Below are positions 1-6,504 of a stretch of DNA of 10,965 nucleotides, piece after piece. Under the pieces are notes generated by a model that was not told the origin of the DNA, did not search any database, and saw only the letters and a program-made list of their open reading frames with translations. Source of the DNA: Actinomycetota bacterium (GTDB taxonomy: Bacteria; Actinomycetota; Acidimicrobiia; Acidimicrobiales; Aldehydirespiratoraceae). The stretch covers positions 1-10,965 of the forward strand of contig JAAXHB010000164.1 in NCBI GenBank assembly GCA_012271125.1, read 5' to 3'. The position numbers were made by a program, and so were the translations under genes. Positions within the stretch are counted from its first letter, which is position 1, and the number at the start of each line of letters is the position of its first letter.

Positions 1-822
1 CACGCCGACAACAACGTCGACTTCCAAGAGTTCATGGTCGCCCCCGTCGGCGCAACCAACTTCGAACAAGCCTTCGACTGGGGCGTGGCGACCTACCACA
101 GCCTCGCCGCGGTGCTCAAAACCAAAGGCCTCTCCACCGGCGTCGGCGACGAAGGCGGTTTCGCCCCAGATCTCGGCTCCAACGAAGAAGCCGTCGCCCT
201 GCTGCTCCAAGCCATCGAAAACGCAGGCCTTACCCCCGGCACCGACATTGCCATCACCCTCGACACCGCCTCCACCGAGTTTTTCAGCGACGGCACCTAC
301 CACCTAGCCGCAGAAAACCGTGACCTCACCCCCTCTGAAATGGCAGCCGAACTCGCTCGCCTCTGTGACAACTACCCGATCATCTCCATCGAAGACGGCA
401 TGGCCGAAGACGACTGGGACGGCTGGGCCGAAATCACCACAACGCTTGGAAATCGAGTGCAACTAGTCGGCGACGACATCTTCGTCACCAACACCCAACG
501 TCTATCTAAAGGCATCGACACAGGTGTCGCTAACTCAATCCTCATCAAGGTCAACCAAATCGGCACCCTCAGCGAAACCGTCGGCTGCGTCGAACTCGCC
601 ACCAACAACGGCTACACCACGGTCATGTCACACCGCAGCGGCGAAACCTCCGACGACACCATCGCCGACCTCGCCGTCGCCCTCAACTGCGGCCAAATCA
701 AAACCGGCGCACCGGCTCGCATGGACCGAGTCGCCAAATACAACCAGCTGCTACGCATCTCCGAACAGCTCGGCAACGACGCCGTCTACAAAGGCGCATC
801 CGCCTTCGCGGGGCAACAATGA
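1..822 (+). CDS. eno: Enolase (phosphopyruvate hydratase), 5'-truncated by window edge
   Basis: Enolase interconverts 2-phosphoglycerate and phosphoenolpyruvate in glycolysis and is cytosolic. The frame is open from base 1 and gives 273 residues, beginning at HADNNVDFQEF, which aligns with E. coli His159 to Glu168, so about 158 N-terminal residues lie outside the window. Visible family motifs are GDEGGFAP (catalytic Glu), ITLDTASTEF (metal Asp), SIEDGM (metal Glu), LVGDDIFVTN (metal Asp), LIKVNQIGT (catalytic Lys), SHRSGET (substrate loop) and QIKTGAPARMDRVAKYNQLLR (second Lys). All ligands and catalytic residues in this part are intact and the length matches the E. coli C-terminal portion almost exactly. 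The stop codon TGA overlaps a downstream ATG as ATGA. It heads the conserved actinobacterial eno-ftsB-DUF501-ppx block. Confidence 0.98.
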   Translation, partial: HADNNVDFQEFMVAPVGATNFEQAFDWGVATYHSLAAVLKTKGLSTGVGDEGGFAPDLGSNEEAVALLLQAIENAGLTPGTDIAITLDTASTEFFSDGTYHLAAENRDLTPSEMAAELARLCDNYPIISIEDGMAEDDWDGWAEITTTLGNRVQLVGDDIFVTNTQRLSKGIDTGVANSILIKVNQIGTLSETVGCVELATNNGYTTVMSHRSGETSDDTIADLAVALNCGQIKTGAPARMDRVAKYNQLLRISEQLGNDAVYKGASAFAGQQ

Positions 823-887
823 TGGTGCCGACGCCACGAGCGCCGGCACTAACGTCGGTGACGAAGAAGCTGATAACGCTGTCATGA
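819..887 (+). CDS. Possible 22-aa small ORF bridging eno and the ftsB-like gene
   Basis: The ORF starts at an ATG that shares ATGA with the enolase stop (819-822). It ends in a TGA that shares ATGA with the start of the next gene (884-887). The peptide begins MMVPTPRAPALTSV and ends TKKLITLS, basic with a hydrophobic tail. Double ATGA junctions are what translational coupling would look like, so it could be a coupling ORF that carries ribosomes from enolase to the septum protein. It is short, has no recognised family, and could arise by chance in a 61-nt gap. No Shine-Dalgarno sequence is clear. Confidence 0.25.
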   Translation: MMVPTPRAPALTSVTKKLITLS

Positions 888-1198
888 CGGTTTTCGCCCG
901 CCGCCTAATCGTGCTCGCCATGGCACTCGGCACCGTCATAACCGTGCTTGCCCTCAACGCCCCCTCAGTAGGCCTCGTCTTTGAACAAGGCAGCGACATC
1001 AACGAAGCTGAACGCGAAGCCAAAAACATCCAAGCCGAAATCGAAGTTGTCCAAGCCGAACTCGAAAGCCGCTCCAGCCCAGACGGCATGCGCCTCAAGT
1101 TCCTCTGCTACGGCCCATACGTGGAACCCGGCACCGAGGTCTACGCAGTGCTAGGCGTCTCCGGCTGCGTTCAATGGGACCCCCGCCGCACCCCCTAA
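884..1198 (+). CDS. FtsB/DivIC-like septum formation initiator family protein
   Basis: This is a predicted bitopic membrane protein of 104 residues. A short basic N-terminus is followed by one hydrophobic segment (about residues 8-33, LIVLAMALGTVITVLAL then further apolar residues). Next comes a charged, probably coiled-coil stretch (about 34-64, rich in Glu, Ala and Gln), then a C-terminal GPYVEPGTEVYAV that resembles the short conserved tail of the FtsB/DivIC family (typically a Gly-Tyr-Val-x-Pro-Gly-Glu motif). FtsB-type proteins bridge FtsL and FtsQ in the divisome. The position directly after eno and in the same block as DUF501 and ppx is the classical actinobacterial place for this family. 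The ATG at 884 is chosen because the open frame upstream has no usable start in the intergenic part and overlaps enolase in another frame. Two cysteines (C75, C95) in the C-terminal part are unusual. Confidence 0.75.
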   Translation: MTVFARRLIVLAMALGTVITVLALNAPSVGLVFEQGSDINEAEREAKNIQAEIEVVQAELESRSSPDGMRLKFLCYGPYVEPGTEVYAVLGVSGCVQWDPRRTP

Positions 1199-1231
1199 CC
1201 GCCCACAATTATTTGGCAAAACCCATCGGGT

Positions 1232-1243
1232 TAGCCTGAACCC
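1232..1243 (+). promoter_or_regulatory. Possible leaderless -10 element ahead of the thioesterase gene
   Basis: TAGCCT (1232-1237) fits the actinobacterial -10 pattern TANNNT and ends six bases before the ATG at 1244, the spacing expected of a leaderless transcript. TTGGCA lies further upstream at 1213-1218, but at 13 bp spacing it is too close for a standard -35. A small hairpin AACCC-ATC-GGGTT (1220-1232) overlaps the region. No Shine-Dalgarno sequence precedes the ATG. This would give the inserted gene block its own promoter; the assignment is motif-level only. Confidence 0.35.
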
Positions 1244-1648
1244 ATGGCTCACCGCCTAGAAATCAAGGTCCGCTTCTATGAAATCGACCCCTACGGACAC
1301 CTAAACCACTCCGCCTTCATCCAATACTTCGAAACCGGCCGAGTCGAGCTGCTCGAAGAAGTCGGCCTCGGCCTCTCACACTTCCGCGAACAGGGCTACC
1401 AATTCGTGGTCTCAGGCATCGAAACCGACTTTTTAAAAACCGTCCACGAAGGCGACACGGTCATCGTCGAAACCGAAGTCATCGAACTACGCCGCGCCTC
1501 ATCCATATGGCAACAACGCCTGCTGCGCGACGGCGAAGTCGTGGCACGCCAAAAAGTCCGTGCCGCCATCACCGACGACAACGGCAAGCCCACGCGCCCA
1601 CCTGACACCCTCGAAGAAACCCTGCGCCCCTACTTTGCTGACAGTTAA
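1244..1648 (+). CDS. Hotdog-fold acyl-CoA thioesterase (YbgC/FadM, 4-hydroxybenzoyl-CoA thioesterase family)
   Basis: The product is 134 residues, the usual length for single-domain hotdog thioesterases that hydrolyse acyl-CoA in the cytosol. The N-terminus carries VRFYEIDPYGHLNHSAFIQYFE (residues 9-30). D15 is in the catalytic Asp position, followed by the family's GH-x-N-H sequence and the Tyr-Phe-Glu helix start. A central helix (ETGRVELLEEVGL) and the beta strands VIVETEVIELRRASSIWQQRLL and VVARQKVRAAIT complete the fold. The substrate cannot be told from sequence. It lies at the head of the molybdenum hydroxylase accessory genes and overlaps the next gene by 14 bases, so it is probably co-transcribed with them. 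Whether it shares a pathway with them is inference; it could instead belong to general fatty acyl-CoA metabolism. Confidence 0.9.
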   Translation: MAHRLEIKVRFYEIDPYGHLNHSAFIQYFETGRVELLEEVGLGLSHFREQGYQFVVSGIETDFLKTVHEGDTVIVETEVIELRRASSIWQQRLLRDGEVVARQKVRAAITDDNGKPTRPPDTLEETLRPYFADS

Positions 1649-2600
1649 CTCAGTCGACGACGTTGAAGCCGCCCTGCGCGAGCATCGCTACCTCCCAGAC
1701 ATCGGCATCTCCACCGTCATCTACCTAGCTCTCAAACTGTCAAGGCCGCTGCTGCTCGAAGGCGACCCTGGAGTCGGCAAAACCGAAGTCGCTAAAGTCC
1801 TCGCCGACTGGATCGGAGGCGGACTAATCCGCCTGCAGTGTTATGAAGGCATCGACGTATCCCAAGCCGTCTACGAATGGGACTACGCCCGCCAACTCCT
1901 GCATCTCCGCACCCTCGAAGCAACCGGCCAAATTAAAAAAGACGCTGCAAAAGACACCTCCACCGACGAGCTCGCCAACCAGCTCTACGACGAACGCTTC
2001 CTCATACGCCGCCCACTCCTCCAAGCCCTCACAACTACGACCACGGCTCCTCCCGTTCTTCTTGTCGACGAAATCGACCGCGCCGATGACGAATTCGAAG
2101 CCTTCCTTCTCGAAGTCCTCTCCGATTACTCCATCACCATCCCCGAAGTCGGCACCTTCACCGCAGCCACGCCGCCGGTCGTGGTCATCACATCAAACCG
2201 CACCCGCGACGTCCACGACGCCCTCAAGCGTCGCTGCCTCTATCACTGGGTTTCGCACCCCGGACCCGAACGCGAAGCCGAAATCATCATGCTGCGAGCC
2301 CCCGAAGCCACCCAAACCCTCGCCCAACAAGTCGCGCTCGCGGCTAAAGAAATAAGAAACCTAGGACTCTACAAACCCCCCGGAGTTGCCGAAACCATCG
2401 ACTGGGCACGTGCCCTCAGCCTGCTCGGCGGCACCACCCTCGAGCAAGCCACATTTTCTGCCACCCTCGGTGCCTTGCTCAAGTACAGCGAAGATCATCA
2501 CCGAGTCCAAGAACACGGCACAGAAAAAATTATTGACAAAATCCGCACAGAAAAAATTCACGAAGCCACAGGAAATGTTCCTGCCAATGTCCCCGCCTAA
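1635..2600 (+). CDS. coxD: MoxR-type AAA+ ATPase, CoxD-like
   Basis: The predicted protein is 321 residues from a TTG start. Walker A is GDPGVGKT (43-50), Walker B VLLVDEID (141-148) and sensor 1 ITSNRTRD (185-192). An arginine-finger region, DALKRRCLYHW, follows. The segment LQCYEGID (67-74) and the following AVYEWDYARQLL are characteristic of the CoxD branch of MoxR ATPases. In Oligotropha-type CO oxidisers CoxD is a chaperone-like ATPase needed to insert sulfur and copper and so build the Mo-Cu site of CO dehydrogenase. Here it would act with the VWA partner encoded next. No ATG exists near the N-terminus. TTG 1635 (or CTG 1638) puts the family's N-terminal helix VDDVEAALREHRYL close to the start and makes a 14-nt overlap with the thioesterase gene. 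Which hydroxylase it serves is unknown. Confidence 0.92.
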   Translation: MLTVNSVDDVEAALREHRYLPDIGISTVIYLALKLSRPLLLEGDPGVGKTEVAKVLADWIGGGLIRLQCYEGIDVSQAVYEWDYARQLLHLRTLEATGQIKKDAAKDTSTDELANQLYDERFLIRRPLLQALTTTTTAPPVLLVDEIDRADDEFEAFLLEVLSDYSITIPEVGTFTAATPPVVVITSNRTRDVHDALKRRCLYHWVSHPGPEREAEIIMLRAPEATQTLAQQVALAAKEIRNLGLYKPPGVAETIDWARALSLLGGTTLEQATFSATLGALLKYSEDHHRVQEHGTEKIIDKIRTEKIHEATGNVPANVPA

Positions 2601-3807
2601 CGCCACTATCACGAACGCTTCGCCGACCTTCACTCCCGCAGCAACAACACAAGTCGCGGTCGGCTTCGTCAACGCCCTACGCAACAACGGTCTCGACATC
2701 GCCTTATCTTCAGCCAAGCTCTACACACAAGCCATCGCTGCGCTCAACGTCAACGATTCCCAACAGCTCTACTGGGCAGGTCGAGCCCTACTAGTTCATC
2801 GCATCGCCGACGCCAACACCTACCTCCACACCTTCAACAGCTACTGGCTAGGCCATCCGGTGACCGATTCCGTTGATGGAATAAACGCTCGCGTCCCCGT
2901 CTCAGCTCATGATCCCGACCCCAGCGATCCCGCCGGCAACAACTCCACCGACAACACAGTAGGCAACACAGCACCCGAACAGATATCAATAACCCTGCGC
3001 TATAGCCACAAAGAAACCCTCTGGCACAAGGACTTCGCTAATTGCACCCCAGCCGAACTCGCCGAAACCCACCGACTCATGTCCCAAATCCGCATGTCAA
3101 CCCCCACCCGCAAAACCCGCCGAGCCGTTCCCTGCTCCTCCAAAAACGGCCGCCTAGACATGCGCCGAACCGTTCGCTCAGCCCTCAAAGCCGGCGGCGA
3201 ACCCATCCAACTACATCGCCGCTCCCAAAGCCCCCGCCCTCGACGCCTCGTTTTGCTGCTTGACATTTCCGGTTCCATGGAGCGTTATGCCCGTGCCCTG
3301 CTGCGGTTTGCACACTCCTCCGTTGCCGGACACAACAGGGTCGAAGCCTTCGCCCTAGGCACCCGTCTAACGCGCATAACCCGTGAGCTAACCACCCGCG
3401 ACCCCGACATAGCCCTCAAATCCGCATCGGCTGCCGTGGTTGACTGGAGCGGCGGCACCCGCCTCGGCGACGGCATCAAAACATTCAATGACCAGTGGGG
3501 ATGCCGTGGACTCGCTAGGGGAGCGGTCGTGGTAATCCTCTCCGATGGCTGGGATCGCGGCGACCCAGAGGAAATGCGCGAACAAATGCAGCGCCTATCA
3601 CTGGTCGCTCATCGAGTTATCTGGGTCAACCCACTCAAAGCATCACCGGACTATGCCCCCCTAGCCGCCGGCATGGCAGCCGCCCTGCCCTATGTAGACG
3701 ACTTCGTAGAAGGCCACAACCTCAACGCCTTGTCAGAACTTGCCCAGCTAATCGGTTCCACCCGCACAAGCACTGCCCACGACTTCCAAACCCCTGTCCA
3801 TGCTTAA
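2575..3807 (+). CDS. coxE: VWA-domain protein, CoxE-like
   Basis: The product is 410 residues from ATG 2575, or 406 from the nearby ATG 2587; the two cannot be separated. AGGA at 2570-2573 is too close to the first and rather far from the second. The C-terminal half is a von Willebrand A domain with a full MIDAS metal site: DISGS (230-234), the Thr of GGTRLGDG (T295) and the Asp of LSDGWDRGD (D324). The N-terminal half matches the CoxE layout, a helical region opening VAVGFVNALRNNGLDI and then a Ser/Pro-rich linker. CoxE proteins pair with CoxD-type MoxR ATPases in maturation of molybdenum hydroxylases. The gene overlaps coxD by 26 or 14 nt and the next gene by 8 nt, strong evidence of one operon. 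Confidence 0.92.
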   Translation: MFLPMSPPNATITNASPTFTPAATTQVAVGFVNALRNNGLDIALSSAKLYTQAIAALNVNDSQQLYWAGRALLVHRIADANTYLHTFNSYWLGHPVTDSVDGINARVPVSAHDPDPSDPAGNNSTDNTVGNTAPEQISITLRYSHKETLWHKDFANCTPAELAETHRLMSQIRMSTPTRKTRRAVPCSSKNGRLDMRRTVRSALKAGGEPIQLHRRSQSPRPRRLVLLLDISGSMERYARALLRFAHSSVAGHNRVEAFALGTRLTRITRELTTRDPDIALKSASAAVVDWSGGTRLGDGIKTFNDQWGCRGLARGAVVVILSDGWDRGDPEEMREQMQRLSLVAHRVIWVNPLKASPDYAPLAAGMAAALPYVDDFVEGHNLNALSELAQLIGSTRTSTAHDFQTPVHA

Positions 3808-4933
3808 AGAAATCATCCCCGACCTTGACCGCTGGCTCAACGACCAAAACGCCCCTCAAAAAATTGCTATCGCTCGAGTTGTCGACCTCGAAGGCTCCGG
3901 CCCCCGACAACCCGGAGCAGCCATGGCAGTTATCGCCACCGACTCTCCCCAAGTCGCTGGTTCCGTTTCCGGCGGCTGCGTCGAAGGTGCCGTCGTCACC
4001 GAAGCCCTCGACATCCTCGCCACCTCCAAACGGCGAGTCGTCACCTTCGGCTACAGCGACGACGAAGCCTTCGCCGTAGGGCTCACCTGCGGCGGAACCA
4101 TACACATCTATATAGAGCCCTTTGACTGGCACGACCAATACAACCTTCTGCGCGCTGACCTAAACACCAACAAACCTGTCGCCTTAGCCACCGTTATTGC
4201 CAGTACTTCTAATATCAGCACCACCGGCATCAATACCGGCGCAAAACTCCTTGTCCAAGAAACCCAAACATGCGGCTCGCTCGGCTCAGACGCCTTAACC
4301 CGTGTCGTTGAACGCGACGCCCGAGCCGAACTTGCCGCCGGACGCTCCAGCATTCGCCGCTACGGCTCAGACGGCGAAGCTCAACAACAAGACGTCACCG
4401 TCTTCATCGAATCCTTTGCCACGCCGCCGCAGATGATTATCTTCGGAGCGGTGGACTTCACAGCGGCGCTAAGCCGTGTCGCCAAAGTCCTCGGCTATCG
4501 AGTCACCGTGTGCGATGCCCGCGAAGTCTTTACTACTGCTCGCCGTTTCCCCATGGCAGATGAGGTGGTCGTAACTTGGCCCGACCGCCTCCTTGACGAA
4601 ATCGGCAGCACCCTCGGCCCTCGTGACTCTGTATGTGTGCTCACCCACGACGCCAAGTTCGACGTGCCCGCCATCGCCGCCGCCCTCAAAACCAATGTTG
4701 GCTACATCGGCGTGATGGGATCTCGGCGCACCCACGACGACCGCACCGCCCGCCTTATCGAAGCCGCCGTCACCGAAACCGATCTAACCCGCTTGCGCTC
4801 ACCCATCGGTCTCGACATCGGCGCCGTCACTCCTGAAGAAACTGCAGTCTCCATCGTGTCGCAAATCATTGCCGAGCGCACCGGACGCCAAGCCCAACCC
4901 CTCGCCATCACCACCGGCCCCATCCACAGGTAG
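3800..4933 (+). CDS. XdhC/CoxI family molybdenum hydroxylase maturation factor (CoxF-like)
   Basis: The product is 377 residues and carries both family domains. The N-terminal XdhC/CoxI domain has GSVSGGCVEG (54-63) and GLTCGGTIHIYIEP (94-107), with the conserved Cys60 and Cys97. The C-terminal Rossmann-type domain starts at MIIFGAVDFTAAL (about 212) and includes YRVTVCDAR and YIGVMGSRRTHDDR, typical of XdhC. XdhC binds molybdenum cofactor, protects it during sulfuration and delivers it to the apo-hydroxylase. In cox clusters CoxF is this two-domain type. The ATG at 3800 overlaps coxE by 8 nt, and the stop is 2 nt before the next gene. A variable middle region (about 130-205) contains Ser/Thr-rich sequence. 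Assignment to the family is secure; the coxF ortholog call is from context. Confidence 0.93.
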   Translation: MLKEIIPDLDRWLNDQNAPQKIAIARVVDLEGSGPRQPGAAMAVIATDSPQVAGSVSGGCVEGAVVTEALDILATSKRRVVTFGYSDDEAFAVGLTCGGTIHIYIEPFDWHDQYNLLRADLNTNKPVALATVIASTSNISTTGINTGAKLLVQETQTCGSLGSDALTRVVERDARAELAAGRSSIRRYGSDGEAQQQDVTVFIESFATPPQMIIFGAVDFTAALSRVAKVLGYRVTVCDAREVFTTARRFPMADEVVVTWPDRLLDEIGSTLGPRDSVCVLTHDAKFDVPAIAAALKTNVGYIGVMGSRRTHDDRTARLIEAAVTETDLTRLRSPIGLDIGAVTPEETAVSIVSQIIAERTGRQAQPLAITTGPIHR

Positions 4934-4935
4934 TC

Positions 4936-5601
4936 ATGATCGCAACCATCCCGCCTCCACCCGGTTACGGTCAAACCGACTCTTCAGGCACTTCAGAGTC
5001 CACCCTCCCAACTGGTACCGCTGCCGTAGTTCTCGCTGCCGGTGCCGGCGAACGCTTCAACACCGTCCCTCACAAACTCTTGACAAAAATCAACGGCACC
5101 CCGCTCGTGCGCATCGCCGTCAACTCCGCCCTCGCCGCTAATTTCGATGAAACCATCGTCGTGATGGGCGCTATCGATCTCCTCGGTGTACTGCCTTTAG
5201 AGGTGACAGTCCTCCAAAACGATGCATGGAACCAAGGCCAAGCCACATCGCTAATGGCAGCAATCAACTACGCCGGTTCTCGCGGTCATCGAGCCGTTGT
5301 CGTCGGACTCGGCGACCAACCCGGAATCCCCACCGCTGCATGGCAAGCCGTCGGCACCGCCGATGCCGACCTCGCCATCGCTGAATTCAGCGACTCAAAC
5401 GGCGACGACCTCCGCTGCCCGCCCACCAAAATCGGTGCAGCATTTTGGAGCCATCTACCCCTGACCGGCGACGAAGGCGCACGCGGCCTAATACGGCGAA
5501 AAGGCGATTTAGTCCAAGCGGTACCCTGCGAAGGCAACCCTGCCGACATAGATACACCGGAGGACTTGGCATTATGGAAATCTCAAACTCCTTCGACGTA
5601 A
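4936..5601 (+). CDS. mocA: MobA-like NTP transferase, probable molybdenum cofactor cytidylyltransferase (MocA)
   Basis: The product is 221 residues. MocA joins CMP to molybdopterin to make MCD, the cofactor form used by xanthine dehydrogenase and CO dehydrogenase-type enzymes. After an N-terminal extension of about 27 residues (Pro/Ser/Thr/Gly-rich), the nucleotide-binding signature AAVVLAAGAGERF is at 28-40 with the conserved Lys46 in PHKLL. VVGLGDQPGI carries the metal-binding Asp127. Later come LTGDEGARGLIRR and NPADIDTPEDL, both typical of MocA and related MobA-like transferases. The cytidylyl rather than guanylyl specificity is inferred from context (CoxDEFG-type genes) and overall resemblance. 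The ATG is 2 nt after the previous stop. The 3' end overlaps the next gene by 28 nt and contains that gene's ribosome binding site. Confidence 0.88.
   Translation: MIATIPPPPGYGQTDSSGTSESTLPTGTAAVVLAAGAGERFNTVPHKLLTKINGTPLVRIAVNSALAANFDETIVVMGAIDLLGVLPLEVTVLQNDAWNQGQATSLMAAINYAGSRGHRAVVVGLGDQPGIPTAAWQAVGTADADLAIAEFSDSNGDDLRCPPTKIGAAFWSHLPLTGDEGARGLIRRKGDLVQAVPCEGNPADIDTPEDLALWKSQTPST
5559..5563 (+). promoter_or_regulatory. Shine-Dalgarno sequence for the CoxG-like gene
   Basis: GGAGG lies 10 nt before the ATG at 5574, inside the end of the mocA-like gene. It fixes the start of the CoxG-like protein, whose frame is open further upstream. It is one of the few clear Shine-Dalgarno sequences in the window. 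Confidence 0.7.
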
Positions 5602-6038
5602 ACAGCCCAATTTCTCAAGTCTGGGCAGTTCTCACCGACTTGGAACGCATCGCCCCATGCCTGCCCGGAGCTGAACTCACCCAAAGCACCCCCGAGCAGA
5701 ACCACTCCGGCATCATCTATGAAGGTGTTATCAAGGTCAAGGTCGGTCCCGTGTCGGTCAAATACAACGGCACCGCTAGCTTCACCGAACTCGACGAAGC
5801 AAACCACCGAGCAGTCCTTGTCGCCAATGGCACCGGTGCTGCCGGTGCCGGCAACGCATCTGCCACTATCACCGCCCACCTCGAAGCCCTTGACGATTCC
5901 AGCACCCGTGTCCATGTCGACACCGACATGACCATTACGGGCAAACTCGCCCAGTTCGGCAGAGGCATCATGGGCGACATCAGCTCCAAAATGATGAACC
6001 AATTCGCCGACAATCTCTCCCAAGTCCTCGCCGATTAG
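5574..6038 (+). CDS. coxG: CoxG-like SRPBCC family protein
   Basis: The product is 154 residues. It begins MEISNSFDVNSPISQVWAVL, followed by DLERIAPCLPGAELTQS, the classic CoxG opening. Then come EGVIKVKVGPVSVKYNGTASF, VLVANGTGAAGAGNASATI and a C-terminal TDMTITGKLAQFGRGIMGDISSKMMNQFADNL helix. This is a full SRPBCC (START-like) domain. CoxG is reported to anchor or recruit CO dehydrogenase to the membrane and, in mycobacteria, to supply quinone to it. Some CoxG proteins have a C-terminal extension; this one ends at the SRPBCC core and has no membrane segment. The start is set by GGAGG at 5559. The stop TAG is immediately followed by the GTG start of DUF501. Confidence 0.9.
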   Translation: MEISNSFDVNSPISQVWAVLTDLERIAPCLPGAELTQSTPEQNHSGIIYEGVIKVKVGPVSVKYNGTASFTELDEANHRAVLVANGTGAAGAGNASATITAHLEALDDSSTRVHVDTDMTITGKLAQFGRGIMGDISSKMMNQFADNLSQVLAD

Positions 6039-6500
6039 GTGCCTCCCCCTAACACCACGCAACCCGCTACCGACGTTGCTCAAGTTGCGGAGCTTCTCGG
6101 CCGCGAACCCGAAGGTGACTTCGAAGTAGTCGTCCGTGCCGAGCATGGCATTCCGGTCGTAATCCGCAACCATCCGCTGCTCTCAAGTGGACGTCCCATG
6201 CCAACCCTCTACTGGCTTGTCGACGCCGACCTACGTCTCCAAGTCAGTCGTCTCGAATCAACCGGTGGTGTCAAGGCAGCCGAAGCCGCTATCGACCCCG
6301 CCGAGCTCGCCGCCGCCCACACCCGCTACGCCACCGAACGCGACGCACTAATACCTGCTGACCACACCGGTCCGCGCCCCTCTGATGGTGTCGGCGGCAC
6401 CCGCCAAGGCGTCAAGTGCCTTCACGCCCACTATGCCTGGCATCTCGCCGGCGGCGACGATCCTGTAGGCCGCTGGGTCGCCCAACAACTCAACACTTAA
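6039..6500 (+). CDS. DUF501 domain-containing protein
   Basis: The product is 153 residues from a GTG start directly abutting the coxG stop. The family signatures are VAELLGREPEGDFEVVVR, GIPVVIRNHPLL, MPTLYWLVD, VSRLESTGGVKAAE and the very conserved C-terminal VGGTRQGVKCLHAHYAWHLAGGDDPVGRWV, with Cys and His residues (CLHAHYAWH) that could bind metal. The molecular function of DUF501 is not known. In many actinobacteria it sits between an FtsB-like gene and ppx; here the ppx side is kept (4-nt gap) but the FtsB side is separated by the maturation genes. Its expression is probably tied to the upstream block because there is no gap for a promoter. Confidence 0.95.
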   Translation: MPPPNTTQPATDVAQVAELLGREPEGDFEVVVRAEHGIPVVIRNHPLLSSGRPMPTLYWLVDADLRLQVSRLESTGGVKAAEAAIDPAELAAAHTRYATERDALIPADHTGPRPSDGVGGTRQGVKCLHAHYAWHLAGGDDPVGRWVAQQLNT

Positions 6501-6504
6501 CGAC

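Noticed and set aside
524..883. Long N-terminal extension of the FtsB-like protein, overlapping enolase
   Set aside because: The translated extension is a Ser/Thr/Pro/Lys-rich shadow of the enolase gene in another frame, without any family similarity, whereas enolase is certain.
1635..6038. Complete aerobic CO dehydrogenase operon
   Set aside because: No CoxL, CoxM or CoxS sequence occurs in any frame of the window; only accessory genes are present.
5583..6173. 196-codon open frame on the - strand
   Set aside because: It is antisense to the secure CoxG-like and DUF501 genes, shows no recognisable motif, and reflects the strong codon bias of the + strand.
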